From UBA8752 sp036159995 (GTDB taxonomy: Bacteria; Bacteroidota; Bacteroidia; Flavobacteriales_D; Sanyastnellaceae): a stretch of 35,406 bases of DNA. Below are positions 22,826 through 30,916 of the stretch, piece after piece; the first letter of the stretch is position 1, and each line of letters starts with the position of its first letter. Made by a program: the position numbers and the translations under genes. The stretch spans positions 1-35,406 of the forward strand of contig JAYYEI010000026.1 in assembly GCA_036159995.1 (NCBI GenBank), in the 5' to 3' direction. The notes under the pieces were generated by a model, which saw nothing but the letters and a program-made list of their open reading frames with translations, searched no databases and was not told the DNA's origin.

Positions 22826-23302
22826 TCACCCGCCGGAAACGGGCCAGGCTCGGTGCGGCCGACACACGCCATCCGCGGCGCGGCGCCAGACGGCATTCTG
22901 CAACCCATTGGAAATCATGAGCCAAGGGCAACCGAGGGCCAAGTCATACTTCGCCACCTGGTCGGCTACGGATTGATCGAGCCGGACCTGAGGGGCCTTG
23001 ACTTCGACGGCGAGTTCCACACGGCCGTCCCGATCGAAACAGGCGATGTCGATGCGCCCGTCGACCTGACCGACCCGAACCGGATGCTCGAGCACCATGC
23101 GCGACAGCGGCCAACCGGCGCCGACGAGGGCGTGCACGACATGCTGGCGCACCCATTCCTCGGGTTCGAGCTTGACCCACTTCTTCCGGACAGCGCACCG
23201 GATGGACCATTGGCCCTCCCGACACTCCACCTCCGAGGCGCATGCCGGCAAAGCCAGTTCCGGCCAACGGGCGCGGGGATCGGAAGCGGTGGAGTGGTTC
23301 AC
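22826..23302 (-). CDS. Type I restriction HSDR_N-domain protein (orphan)
   Basis: A 158-residue protein with the PD-(D/E)xK fold of the HsdR N-terminal (HSDR_N) family, found as stand-alone proteins across Bacteroidota. The pattern is VRKKWVKLEPEEWVRQHVVH, then LEHPVRVGQVDGRIDIACFD with the nuclease Asp, then LAVEVKAPQVRLDQS containing E-x-K, and WLMISNGLQNAVW. Stand-alone members have no motor domain and unknown function; they may act in DNA repair or be remnants of restriction genes. No hsdM or hsdS is near. I start at GTG 23302 because PELALPACASEVEC, the usual N-terminal strand, follows soon after; an upstream ATG at 23371 would overlap the divergent ligase. It shares a 55-base divergent region with that gene. 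Confidence 0.78.
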   Translation of the reverse strand: MNHSTASDPRARWPELALPACASEVECREGQWSIRCAVRKKWVKLEPEEWVRQHVVHALVGAGWPLSRMVLEHPVRVGQVDGRIDIACFDRDGRVELAVEVKAPQVRLDQSVADQVAKYDLALGCPWLMISNGLQNAVWRRAADGVCRPHRAWPVSGG

Positions 23303-23357
23303 CCTGCGAAAGTGCAACGGCCGAGCCCTACATTGGGGCTCCTTGAACCACAACCTG

Positions 23358-25133
23358 ATGGAGAACCCCACCCGTCTTTTTGATTTTCCGCGCTACCAGC
23401 TGGCCAACGCGCCGCAGGACGCCATGATGACCATGCCCAACGAGGGCAACCGCGTCACCTATTCCACCCAACAGTTCGTCGACGAGATGGACGCGGTGAG
23501 CCGTGGCCTCATCGCCTTGGGCCTCGAGCCGGGCGAGCGCGTCGCGCTGATCTCCCACAACAACCGCTGCGAGTGGAACCTCATGGACCACGGCATCCTG
23601 CAGGCCGGCGGCATCGACGTGCCCCTGTACCCGACGATGACCCCGGAGGATTACGTCTACATCCTCAACCACAGCGAAAGCAAGTTTTGCTTCGTCTCCA
23701 ATCAGGAGCTCTTCGATAAGGTCGCCTCCATCCAAGACCAAGTCCCCAGCCTCCAGAAGGTCTACACGTTTGAGGATGTGGCCGGCGCCGCCTCCTGGCG
23801 CGAGGTCATCGACGGCGGCAGCGAGGCCCAACAGGAAGAGTTGGACCGTCGCCGGGACGCCGTCGACCCCGACCAGCTCGCCACCATCATCTACACCTCC
23901 GGCACCACCGGCCTGCCGAAAGGCGTGATGCTCGCCCACAGCAACATCACCCAGAACATCCTCAACTCGATCCCCCGCCTCCCGGATTTCGATCCGAACC
24001 AGGAGTACCGGGTGCTCAGCTTCCTCCCCGTCTGCCACATCTTCGAGCGGATGCTGCATTATCTCTACATGTACTGCGGCGTGAAAATCCACTTCGGAGG
24101 CAGCCTTGAGACAGTCAAGGACGACATGATCGAGACCAAGCCGCACATGTTCACCGCCGTGCCGCGCCTGCTCGAGAAGTTTTACGACGGCATCGTGGCC
24201 AAAGGCCAGGCCGCCGGTGGCGTCAAGGCCGCCATCTTCAACTGGGCCGTGGGGCTCGCCCTCCAATGGCAACCCGACGGGCAGAACGGCGCCTTCTACG
24301 AGTGGAAGCTCGGCATCGCCCGCAAGCTGGTCTTCGACAAGGTCAAGGAGGCCCTCGGCCTGACCCAGATTATGGCGGTGGCCAGCGGTTCCGCCGCGTT
24401 GGCACCCCGCCTGGCGCACTTCTTCAACGGCGCCGGCATCCCGGTCTGGGAGGGCTACGGCCTGACCGAAACCTCTCCCGTGGTCTCCGTGAGCACCACG
24501 AAGGAGCCGGGCATGCTCCGGATCGGCACGGTGGGCAAGATCATCGCCGACACCGAGGTCCACATCGCCGAGGACGGTGAGATCCTCGTCAAGGGCCACC
24601 AGGTCATGATGGGCTACTACAAGGACCAAGAGAAGACCGACGAGGTCATCAAGGACGGCTGGTTCCACACTGGGGACATCGGCGTCATCGAAGACGGATT
24701 CTTGCGCATCACCGACCGCAAGAAGGAGATGTTCAAGACCTCCGGCGGCAAGTATGTCGCGCCGCAGCTTCTGGAGAACGCCATCAAGGGCTCCCGCTTC
24801 GTGGAGCAGGTCATCGTCATCGGCGAGAGCCGCAAGCACCCCTCCGCCCTGGTGGTGCCGGACATGGTCGCCCTCGAGGAGTGGTGCAAGCGCCACAACC
24901 GCGACTGCCCCGCAGCCGCCGACGTTCCGAAGGACGAGGAGATCTGCGCCCGCATCACCGCGGACATCGAGAACCTCGTGTCCTCCTTCGCCTCGTGGGA
25001 GCGCGTCAAGCAGGTGAGGGTGCTGCCCGAGCCGTTCTCCATCGATGGCGGGGAACTCACCCCCACCCTCAAGCTCAAGCGGAAGCCGATCCTGGCCAAA
25101 TACGCGGACCTGATTGAATCCATCTACGCCTGA
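23358..25133 (+). CDS. Long-chain fatty-acid--CoA ligase (AMP-forming)
   Basis: A 591-residue FadD/FACS-type enzyme that activates fatty acids to acyl-CoA through an acyl-AMP. The P-loop YTSGTTGLPKGV lies at 179-190. The usual SGGAPL is replaced by VASGSAALAPRLAHFF, which is common in this subgroup, then GYGLTETSPVVS, GWFHTGDIG, the hinge ITDRKKEMFKTSGGKYVAP and the C-terminal catalytic region ELTPTLKLKRKPI with the conserved lysine. Length fits the bacterial ACSL-like branch (590-600). The ATG at 23358 gives MENPTRLFDFPRYQLAN, a family-typical start; an upstream open stretch to 23097 is antisense to the HSDR_N gene. It heads an operon with PAP2, crcB, pafA and M61 genes: its stop TGA overlaps the next ATG by one base. 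Confidence 0.93.
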   Translation: MENPTRLFDFPRYQLANAPQDAMMTMPNEGNRVTYSTQQFVDEMDAVSRGLIALGLEPGERVALISHNNRCEWNLMDHGILQAGGIDVPLYPTMTPEDYVYILNHSESKFCFVSNQELFDKVASIQDQVPSLQKVYTFEDVAGAASWREVIDGGSEAQQEELDRRRDAVDPDQLATIIYTSGTTGLPKGVMLAHSNITQNILNSIPRLPDFDPNQEYRVLSFLPVCHIFERMLHYLYMYCGVKIHFGGSLETVKDDMIETKPHMFTAVPRLLEKFYDGIVAKGQAAGGVKAAIFNWAVGLALQWQPDGQNGAFYEWKLGIARKLVFDKVKEALGLTQIMAVASGSAALAPRLAHFFNGAGIPVWEGYGLTETSPVVSVSTTKEPGMLRIGTVGKIIADTEVHIAEDGEILVKGHQVMMGYYKDQEKTDEVIKDGWFHTGDIGVIEDGFLRITDRKKEMFKTSGGKYVAPQLLENAIKGSRFVEQVIVIGESRKHPSALVVPDMVALEEWCKRHNRDCPAAADVPKDEEICARITADIENLVSSFASWERVKQVRVLPEPFSIDGGELTPTLKLKRKPILAKYADLIESIYA

Positions 25134-25708
25134 TGGACACCCTGCAGGCCTGGGATGAGGCCCTGCTGCTGACCCTCAACGGACACCCCGATTGGCTGCG
25201 CGATGCAGCCTGGATTCTGACGTCCAAATGGGCGGCCGCTCCGGTCGTCCTGCTCATCCTGTTCCGGCTGTTCAAGGGGGGAATCCGACGAAGCGCGTGG
25301 ATTGCACTCGCCGCCTTCCTCGTGACCTTCGCCGGCACCGACGCCATCTCCAGCCGGCTTATGAAACCGGGTTTCGAACGCCTGCGCCCGAGCCATGAGG
25401 AGCGGCTCTCCGAGGCGCTCACCCTCCACCACCACGAGGACGGCTCGGTCTACCGGGGTGGACGCTACGGCTTCGTCTCCTCCCACGCCGCCAACACCTT
25501 CGGATTGGCCACCCTCGCCGTCCTGTTGTTCGGCGCCGGGGCCTGGCGCTGGCTGTGGGTGTGGGCCCTGATTGTCTCCTGGACCAGAATCCATCTCGGC
25601 GTGCATTATCCGGGCGATATTCTGTTTGGTGCGTTGTTTGGCGCAGGATGGGCCGCCGCTTGCCTGACCCTCTTCCGGAAGATTGACCCCCGAATCCAAA
25701 CCCCATGA
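25133..25708 (+). CDS. PAP2-family membrane phosphatase
   Basis: A 191-residue polytopic membrane enzyme of the PAP2/undecaprenyl-pyrophosphate-phosphatase group. Three motifs are seen: KPGFERLRP (Lys78 to Pro86), GFVSSHA (113-119, with His118; Ser-Ser replaces the usual Ser-Gly) and SWTRIHLGVHYPGDI with Arg152, His158 and Asp162. Five or six helices surround them. It could dephosphorylate C55-PP or a lipid phosphate at the outer face of the inner membrane. It overlaps the upstream ligase by one base and the downstream crcB by four (ATGA), so it is translationally coupled. Lipid metabolism links it to the ligase by context only. Confidence 0.88.
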   Translation: MDTLQAWDEALLLTLNGHPDWLRDAAWILTSKWAAAPVVLLILFRLFKGGIRRSAWIALAAFLVTFAGTDAISSRLMKPGFERLRPSHEERLSEALTLHHHEDGSVYRGGRYGFVSSHAANTFGLATLAVLLFGAGAWRWLWVWALIVSWTRIHLGVHYPGDILFGALFGAGWAAACLTLFRKIDPRIQTP

Positions 25709-26085
25709 ACGCCCTTTCCCTCCCCTTTCTCGTCGGCATTTTCCTCGGCGGCGGAGTCGGTTCGGTCCTCCGCCACCTGCTGGGGGTCTGGCTGAACGGC
25801 CGGCACCTCATGCCCATCGGCACCCTGGCCGCCAACCTCCTGGCCACGGGCCTGCTCGCGGCAGTCACCCTCAAGCTGGCCACCCGCTTCCCGGAAGGCC
25901 ACGTGCTGCCGGCCGCCCTCGCCATTGGCCTCTGCGGCGGATTCAGCACGTTCAGCACGTTCAGCGCCGACACCCACCGCCTCTTCGTCGATGGGCACTG
26001 GGGATGGGCCACCCTCAACATTGCAGCCAGCATCCTAGGCTGCGTTCTCGTCTTCGCCCTAGTGGCCGCCACCATGCGGCGTTAA
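25705..26085 (+). CDS. crcB: Fluoride channel CrcB/Fluc
   Basis: A 126-residue inner-membrane protein with four helices, working as an antiparallel dimer to export fluoride. The family marks are GGGVGSVLR near the start, PIGTLAANLLATG (37-49, usually GTL-x-V-N) with the pore Asn44, and GLCGGFSTFSTFSAD (76-89), whose two phenylalanines line the ion path and whose central segment breaks helix 3. It overlaps the PAP2 gene by four bases (ATGA). No fluoride riboswitch is visible upstream, which would not be expected inside an operon. Confidence 0.93.
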   Translation: MNALSLPFLVGIFLGGGVGSVLRHLLGVWLNGRHLMPIGTLAANLLATGLLAAVTLKLATRFPEGHVLPAALAIGLCGGFSTFSTFSADTHRLFVDGHWGWATLNIAASILGCVLVFALVAATMRR

Positions 26086-26111
26086 CTTCACGGACGATCC
26101 ACGACCTCACC

Positions 26112-27782
26112 ATGCCCACCCGATTGCCCCGGCTCCTGGCCCTCGGCCTCCTCGTGCTTCCCCTCCTCGCCTCCGCACAGAAGCGGAAGCGGCAGGACGC
26201 CCCGCCCAAGCTCATCGTCGCCCTGACGGTGGACCAGATGCGCGCGGATTACCTGACGCGCTATGCGGACGGCTTCGGCCTCGACGGTTTCGTCCGGCTC
26301 ATCGACGAGGGCTTCATGTCGCTCGATCACCATTTCAGCTATGCCCCGACCTACACGGGACCCGGCCATGCGAGCATCGCCACGGGCACCACGCCCGCTG
26401 TGCACGGCATCATCGGCAACAACTGGTATTCCCGGGCGGAAGGCCGCAAGGTCTACTGCGCTGAAGATGCTTCGGTGACCCCTGTGGCCATGCCGGGGAC
26501 GGACCCCGCAACCAAAGGACAAATGTCCCCGGGACGGATGCACGCCAGCACCTGGGCAGACGAGCTCAAACTGCATTTCACCCGTCCCGACGGCACGGCC
26601 CCCATCGTCATCGGTGCGAGCATGAAAGACCGCGGCGCCATCCTCCCGGCGGGCCATGCGGCGGACGCAGCCTACTGGCTCAACCAGGGAGATTTCATCA
26701 CGAGCAACCACTACATCGAAACCCTCCCGGATTGGGTTCAGAATTTCAATGCATCCAATGCCCTTGAAGACAGACTGAATCAAGGTTGGCCACTTCGGGA
26801 CGAACCGGAAACCTATACGGGAAGTTCTGTTGACAATACTCCCTATGAGGGCAAGTGGAAAGGCGTCGACCGCCCCACCTTCCCTTACGATCTCGCCGCC
26901 CTCGCCGAAGCCAACGGAGGGAAGGACATCGTGAAGGGCACCCCGATCGGAAATGACCTGCTCGTCGACTTCGGCCTCGCGGCCATCGACGCCCACGGAC
27001 TCGGCCTCGATGACACCCCCGATGTCCTCGCCCTGTCCTTCAGCAGCACCGACTATGTGGGGCACCAGTTCGGCGCCCATGCGATGGAGACGGAAGACAC
27101 CTATCGTCGGCTGGACGACGCACTGACCCGCCTGTTCGACGCCCTCGACGAGAAAGTGGGCATGGGAGAATGGATGGCCTTTCTGACCGCGGACCACGGG
27201 GCCGTCACCATCCCCGGCCGGGAGAAGGCCCGCGGTCTGCCCGTCGACTATTGGAATCCCGAGCCCATGAAGGCCCGGGTGGACACGGCCATGGCTCAAC
27301 GCTACGGGCGCACCGACTTGATCCTGACTTACGACAACGACCAGTTCTTCCTCGACCGCCCGCTTCTTCTGGAGGCCGGGTTGGACCTCGACAAGGTGGC
27401 CCAATTCGTGGCCAGCGTGGCGGAGACGACCCCCGAAGTGCAGCGTGTGCTGACCGGCGCGGACCTGCGGACCGGCGCATTCTTCGAAGGGGCGGAAGCC
27501 AACGTCCTGCGGGGATGGAACGCCAAGATGTCCGGCGACGTGGTCGTCATGCTCAAGCCGGGATTCCTCGAATACGGCCGGACCGGGACGAGCCATGGCA
27601 GCCCGTACGCCTATGACACCCATGTGCCGTTCCTCATCATGGGGCCCGGCGTGCCAGAAGGCCTGACCGGCATGGCGCGCACCGAAATCCGGGACATCGC
27701 CCCGACCCTGTCGGCCCTGATTGGCTTCCCCCGCCCGAGCGGATGCACCGGCCGGCCCATCGAAGACCTCTTCTACGAATGA
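26112..27782 (+). CDS. pafA: PafA-type alkaline phosphatase
   Basis: A 556-residue secreted phosphate-releasing enzyme. After the signal peptide (LPRLLALGLLVLPLLASAQ) the metal and nucleophile elements appear: VDQMRADYL with Asp41, APTYTGPGHASI with nucleophile Thr82, GNNWYSR with Asn103/104, and GASMKDRGAILPAGH with Lys172 and Arg174, the pair that defines PafA rather than PhoA. SFSSTDYVGHQFG and LTADHGAV bring the remaining metal ligands, and a late THVPFLIMGPG gives the last His. PafA enzymes are constitutive and not repressed by phosphate in Bacteroidota. The ATG at 26112 is 26 bases after crcB. Its stop overlaps the M61 ATG by four bases. Confidence 0.93.
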   Translation: MPTRLPRLLALGLLVLPLLASAQKRKRQDAPPKLIVALTVDQMRADYLTRYADGFGLDGFVRLIDEGFMSLDHHFSYAPTYTGPGHASIATGTTPAVHGIIGNNWYSRAEGRKVYCAEDASVTPVAMPGTDPATKGQMSPGRMHASTWADELKLHFTRPDGTAPIVIGASMKDRGAILPAGHAADAAYWLNQGDFITSNHYIETLPDWVQNFNASNALEDRLNQGWPLRDEPETYTGSSVDNTPYEGKWKGVDRPTFPYDLAALAEANGGKDIVKGTPIGNDLLVDFGLAAIDAHGLGLDDTPDVLALSFSSTDYVGHQFGAHAMETEDTYRRLDDALTRLFDALDEKVGMGEWMAFLTADHGAVTIPGREKARGLPVDYWNPEPMKARVDTAMAQRYGRTDLILTYDNDQFFLDRPLLLEAGLDLDKVAQFVASVAETTPEVQRVLTGADLRTGAFFEGAEANVLRGWNAKMSGDVVVMLKPGFLEYGRTGTSHGSPYAYDTHVPFLIMGPGVPEGLTGMARTEIRDIAPTLSALIGFPRPSGCTGRPIEDLFYE

Positions 27783-29449
27783 GCACCATCCGGCACCGCA
27801 TTGAGCGCGATGGACGGCATGAGCTGCTCATCACCTCCACCTTTCCCGCCGGCACCGACCACATCCAGCTGCCCGTCTGGCGACCGGGACGCTACGAGCG
27901 CGGGGATTTCGGGCAATACGTGCGCGGCATGGCGCAGAAAACGGACAGCGGCTGGACGCCCCTGCCGCAGACGAAACTGCACCGGTGGGACTGTCTGAAG
28001 ACCGAAACCGTGGTCGAGGTCCGGTTCCAGTTCACAGCGTCCCAGCTCAACGCCGGCAGCACCTGGGCGGACGATGCGCTGCTCTACGTCAACCCAGTCA
28101 ACTGTTTGCCCTACCATCCAAAATTGGCGGACGCTCCTGTGGAGATCAACCTGCCGGACGTGCCCCACACTTGGCGCCTGGCCACGGCCCTGCCCTCCAT
28201 GGCGGACAGCGACGACGGAATGTCCCTGTCCGCCCGGGGCACCCAGGAACTGATGGACAGCCCCTGGATCGCCGCGCCCCCGTCGGACCTGTGGCACGGA
28301 CAATACGAGGTGGACGGCCACACCTTCCATGTGCACGTCTGGGGTGGTCGCCACTACGATGAGACCGCCTTCATGGAGGCCCATCGGAAATTCACCGAGG
28401 CCCAGATGGCCGTCTTCGGCTGGCTCCCTGTCCCGCAGTACCATTTCCTCTACCTCTTCCCGGACTTCCCGGCGCGCCACGGGGTGGAACACGAAGCGTC
28501 CACCGTCATCGCCTGGGGCCCGGCCGACGGTCTGACACACGACGACGGACAGCCCTCCCCCGGCATGGAGGAGGTCATCGACATCGCAAGCCACGAGCTC
28601 GTGCACACGTGGAACGTCAAGCGGCTCAGGCCGGCGGAATGGATGCCCTATGACTTCTCCAGGGCCTGCCCCAGCCGGCTCGGCTATGTAGCGGAAGGTG
28701 TCACGACCTACCTCGGCGACCTGTTCCTGCTCGAGGCTGGGGTGATCGGCATGGAAGGCTGGCTGGCCCGCTTCGAAAAGCTGCTCACGCGTCACCTCTG
28801 GAATCCCGGCCGACTGCAGACCTCCGTGGCCGACAGCAGCGTGCAGACATGGCTGGACGGCTACTCCATCGGCGTGCCCCACCGCCGTGGCAACATCTAC
28901 GTGGAGGGCGCCGTCCTGGCATTCCTGTGCGATGTGGCCCTCAACCGGGCCGGAGGCGGTTGGCTGGTGGACACCCTGTCCGAATTGACCGGCCCAGACC
29001 AGCCCCGCGCCCTCACCGAAGCCATGTGGTGGTCCAAGCTCGAGGAGCGGGCCGGCACCCGGGGTCCGGAGGGCATCGAGGAAATCCGCCGGCTTCGCGC
29101 CGACTTCTGCGAAGGCACGGAAGACAGTTGGCCCGATCTGGTCGACGCCCTGCTTCACCAGGGAGTCCAGGCGACGCTGGAGCCCCACGAAAACCCACTG
29201 GCCCGCTGTGGCGCCCTGTGCGGAACAGGCCGGGAAGGCCGGACCGAGGTGAAGGTGTGCTGGCCGGAGAGCCCAGCCTGGCAGGCCGGACTGCGCCGCG
29301 GCGATGTCGTGGACTCCACCACAGAGGAAGGCGAGAACGTGATGGTCGAGTGGAAGCGGGACACCGTTCATGTCGAGCGCGCCACCCTTGCTCTGCCTGC
29401 AGGAGCCGGCCATTTTGCGCGGCCCCGGTTGGCCGCCTTTCCCGGTTGA
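27779..29449 (+). CDS. M61-family metallopeptidase
   Basis: A 556-residue zinc peptidase of the M61 (glycyl aminopeptidase) family. The N-terminal beta domain has LPVWRPGRYERGDFGQYV. The catalytic zinc site is HELVHTWN (His272, Glu273, His276) with the third ligand Glu306 in YVAEGVTTYLGDLFL, and YSIGVPHRRGNIYVEGAVLA follows, matching the family Y-x-x-G segment. The end has a PDZ-like strand-turn (SPAWQAGLRRGDVV) that is shorter than usual. No signal peptide is seen at this start, although many relatives are exported, so it may be cytoplasmic. It starts inside the pafA stop as ATGA, so the pair is translationally coupled. Same length as PafA by chance. Confidence 0.9.
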   Translation: MSTIRHRIERDGRHELLITSTFPAGTDHIQLPVWRPGRYERGDFGQYVRGMAQKTDSGWTPLPQTKLHRWDCLKTETVVEVRFQFTASQLNAGSTWADDALLYVNPVNCLPYHPKLADAPVEINLPDVPHTWRLATALPSMADSDDGMSLSARGTQELMDSPWIAAPPSDLWHGQYEVDGHTFHVHVWGGRHYDETAFMEAHRKFTEAQMAVFGWLPVPQYHFLYLFPDFPARHGVEHEASTVIAWGPADGLTHDDGQPSPGMEEVIDIASHELVHTWNVKRLRPAEWMPYDFSRACPSRLGYVAEGVTTYLGDLFLLEAGVIGMEGWLARFEKLLTRHLWNPGRLQTSVADSSVQTWLDGYSIGVPHRRGNIYVEGAVLAFLCDVALNRAGGGWLVDTLSELTGPDQPRALTEAMWWSKLEERAGTRGPEGIEEIRRLRADFCEGTEDSWPDLVDALLHQGVQATLEPHENPLARCGALCGTGREGRTEVKVCWPESPAWQAGLRRGDVVDSTTEEGENVMVEWKRDTVHVERATLALPAGAGHFARPRLAAFPG

Positions 29450-29459
29450 TCTACCTTGA
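29428..29459 (+). promoter_or_regulatory. Promoter-like GTTG / TACCTTGA before DUF4389 gene
   Basis: A GTTG at 29428-29431 and TACCTTGA at 29452-29459 are separated by 20 bases, close to the Bacteroidota -33/-7 spacing. It overlaps the end of the M61 gene and would give a leader of about 35 bases before the ATG at 29501. Confidence 0.5.
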
Positions 29460-29500
29460 AGACGTGGCCCTGGTCACAGCAAATCAACTTCACAACACCC

Positions 29501-30094
29501 ATGGACATCACCCTCTCCATCCGGAGGCAGGAGTCGTATTCCCGCGGCGAACTCCTGCTCCGCTCCTTCTTCGGCGTATTCTACATCCTCATTCCCCACG
29601 CCATCGCCCTGCTGTTTGTCAGCCTCTGGGGCGGCATCCTGCAGTTCCTGACCTTCTGGGCAGTCCTCTTCACCGGCAAATACCCGCGCAACTGGTTTGA
29701 TACCCAGCTCGGCATCCTCAACTGGAACCTGAGGCTCAACGCGAGCCTGCTGAACATGGCCGACGGCTACCCGGCCTTCGGACTCAGCGGAGAACACCCC
29801 GGCATCCAGCTCCACATCCCCTATCGGGAAGACGTCCCGCGTTACGAGGCCCTCGTCCGCGGCCTGCTCGGGGGACTCATCATCCTCCCCCACGCCATCA
29901 TCCTCGTCTTCCGGGTCTATTGGGTCCTCTTCCTGAATTTCTTGGCGTGGTGGGCCATCCTCTTCACGGGACGGTTCCCTGAGAACTGGTTTACCTGGTG
30001 CGAGGAACAAATGCGGTGGGGCACCCGACTCAATGCCTACTTGCTCTACATGACCGAGGAGTACCCGCCCTTCACCGGGCGGGCCACGGCCTGA
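29501..30094 (+). CDS. Tandem DUF4389 membrane protein
   Basis: A 197-residue inner-membrane protein made of two copies of DUF4389. Copy one runs from RGELLLRSFFGVFYILIPHA through TFWAVLFTGKYPRNWFD to RLNASLLNMADGYPAF. Copy two runs from YEALVRGLLGGLIILPHAII through AWWAILFTGRFPENWFT to RLNAYLLYMTEEYPPF. Each has two hydrophobic segments and the family signature LFTG-x-x-P-x-NWF. The function of DUF4389 is unknown. The in-frame TTG at 29456 would add 15 residues, but MDITLSIRRQ at 29501 is the likelier start. The stop TGA directly abuts the stop of the convergent DUF4159 gene. Confidence 0.85.
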   Translation: MDITLSIRRQESYSRGELLLRSFFGVFYILIPHAIALLFVSLWGGILQFLTFWAVLFTGKYPRNWFDTQLGILNWNLRLNASLLNMADGYPAFGLSGEHPGIQLHIPYREDVPRYEALVRGLLGGLIILPHAIILVFRVYWVLFLNFLAWWAILFTGRFPENWFTWCEEQMRWGTRLNAYLLYMTEEYPPFTGRATA

Positions 30095-30817
30095 TCAGTC
30101 GTCACGGGCGCCGGAGAGGGCGAAACTGACGAGGTTGGCCCCCATCTCCAGTGCGCGCCGGCGCACGGCCTCGGGATCCCGGTGGACCGCGTAGTCCTCC
30201 CACCCGTCCCCGAGGTCGCACTCGAAGTCATAGTAGCAGATCAGCCGGCCGTCGAGCAGCAGCCCATAACCGCGCGGCGCCTCGCCATCGTGCTCGTGCA
30301 CCTTGGGCGGACCGCCGTCGAACTCATAGGCCTCGTGGTACACGGGGTGCTCGAAGGGCAGCTCGATCCAGTCGAGGTTGGGAAACACCTTGCGCATCTC
30401 CTTCCGGATGTACGGGTCCATCCCGTAGTTGTCGCTGATGTGCAGAAAGCCGCCGGCCTCGAGCCAGGTCCGCAGGTTGCGCGCTTCGGAAGGCGTGAAG
30501 ACCACGTTGCCGTGGCCGGTCATGTGCACGAAGGGATAATTGAACAGGGCGGGTGACCCCACCTCCACATAGGGCACATCCTCATCAAAGCCGGTGTTCA
30601 ACTCTGCATTGCAGAAGGCCACGAGGTTGGGCACGCTGGTCGGATTGGAGTACCAATCCCCACCCCCTTTGTACTGAAGGACAGCCAGTTGGACCTCCTG
30701 AGCGCCCGACACGAGCGGCAGACAGGCCAAGGAGGCCACGAAAAGTGCAGTCCGCACGCAACCCAGCCCCCATTTCTGTCGTAATCCGGCGTCCCGCGAA
30801 CCGAGTGCTTGCCCCAT
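30095..30817 (-). CDS. DUF4159 exported protein
   Basis: A 240-residue protein of DUF4159, which has a class I glutamine-amidotransferase-like flavodoxin fold without a proven activity. Marks are QLAVLQYKGGGDWYSNP near the mature N-terminus, NYPFVHMTGHGNVVFT, LRTWLEAGGFLHISDNYG and LPFEHPVYHEAYEF. The signal peptide is long in its n-region (to SLACLPLVSGAQ, residue about 40); a GTG at residue 21 would give a shorter, equally good one. In Bacteroidota it usually sits near MoxR/BatA-type genes, which are absent here. A TACCTTCG element (minus strand 30823-30830) lies five bases before the ATG. Confidence 0.87.
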   Translation of the reverse strand: MGQALGSRDAGLRQKWGLGCVRTALFVASLACLPLVSGAQEVQLAVLQYKGGGDWYSNPTSVPNLVAFCNAELNTGFDEDVPYVEVGSPALFNYPFVHMTGHGNVVFTPSEARNLRTWLEAGGFLHISDNYGMDPYIRKEMRKVFPNLDWIELPFEHPVYHEAYEFDGGPPKVHEHDGEAPRGYGLLLDGRLICYYDFECDLGDGWEDYAVHRDPEAVRRRALEMGANLVSFALSGARDD

Positions 30818-30822
30818 GAGGA

Positions 30823-30830
30823 CGAAGGTA
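30823..30830 (-). promoter_or_regulatory. -7-like element TACCTTCG
   Basis: One mismatch from TAnnTTTG on the minus strand, five bases before the DUF4159 ATG; a near-leaderless arrangement. Confidence 0.45.
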
Positions 30831-30884
30831 ATCCAAACCCCGCGCCCTTTGCCGGCTTTCGAGCCCTCTACGCCGCGTTTTATC

Positions 30885-30892
30885 TATCTTTG
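30885..30892 (+). promoter_or_regulatory. -7 element TATCTTTG before secDF
   Basis: Exact TAnnTTTG match 24 bases before the secDF ATG. The -33 region has only a TTTC about 23 bases upstream. Confidence 0.55.
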
Positions 30893-30916
30893 CGGACCCT
30901 TAAAAACACCTGAACC

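Noticed and set aside
25683..26111. Upstream extension of the pafA frame across crcB
   Set aside because: The translated part is Arg/Pro/His-rich shadow of crcB; a signal peptide begins at the ATG at 26112.
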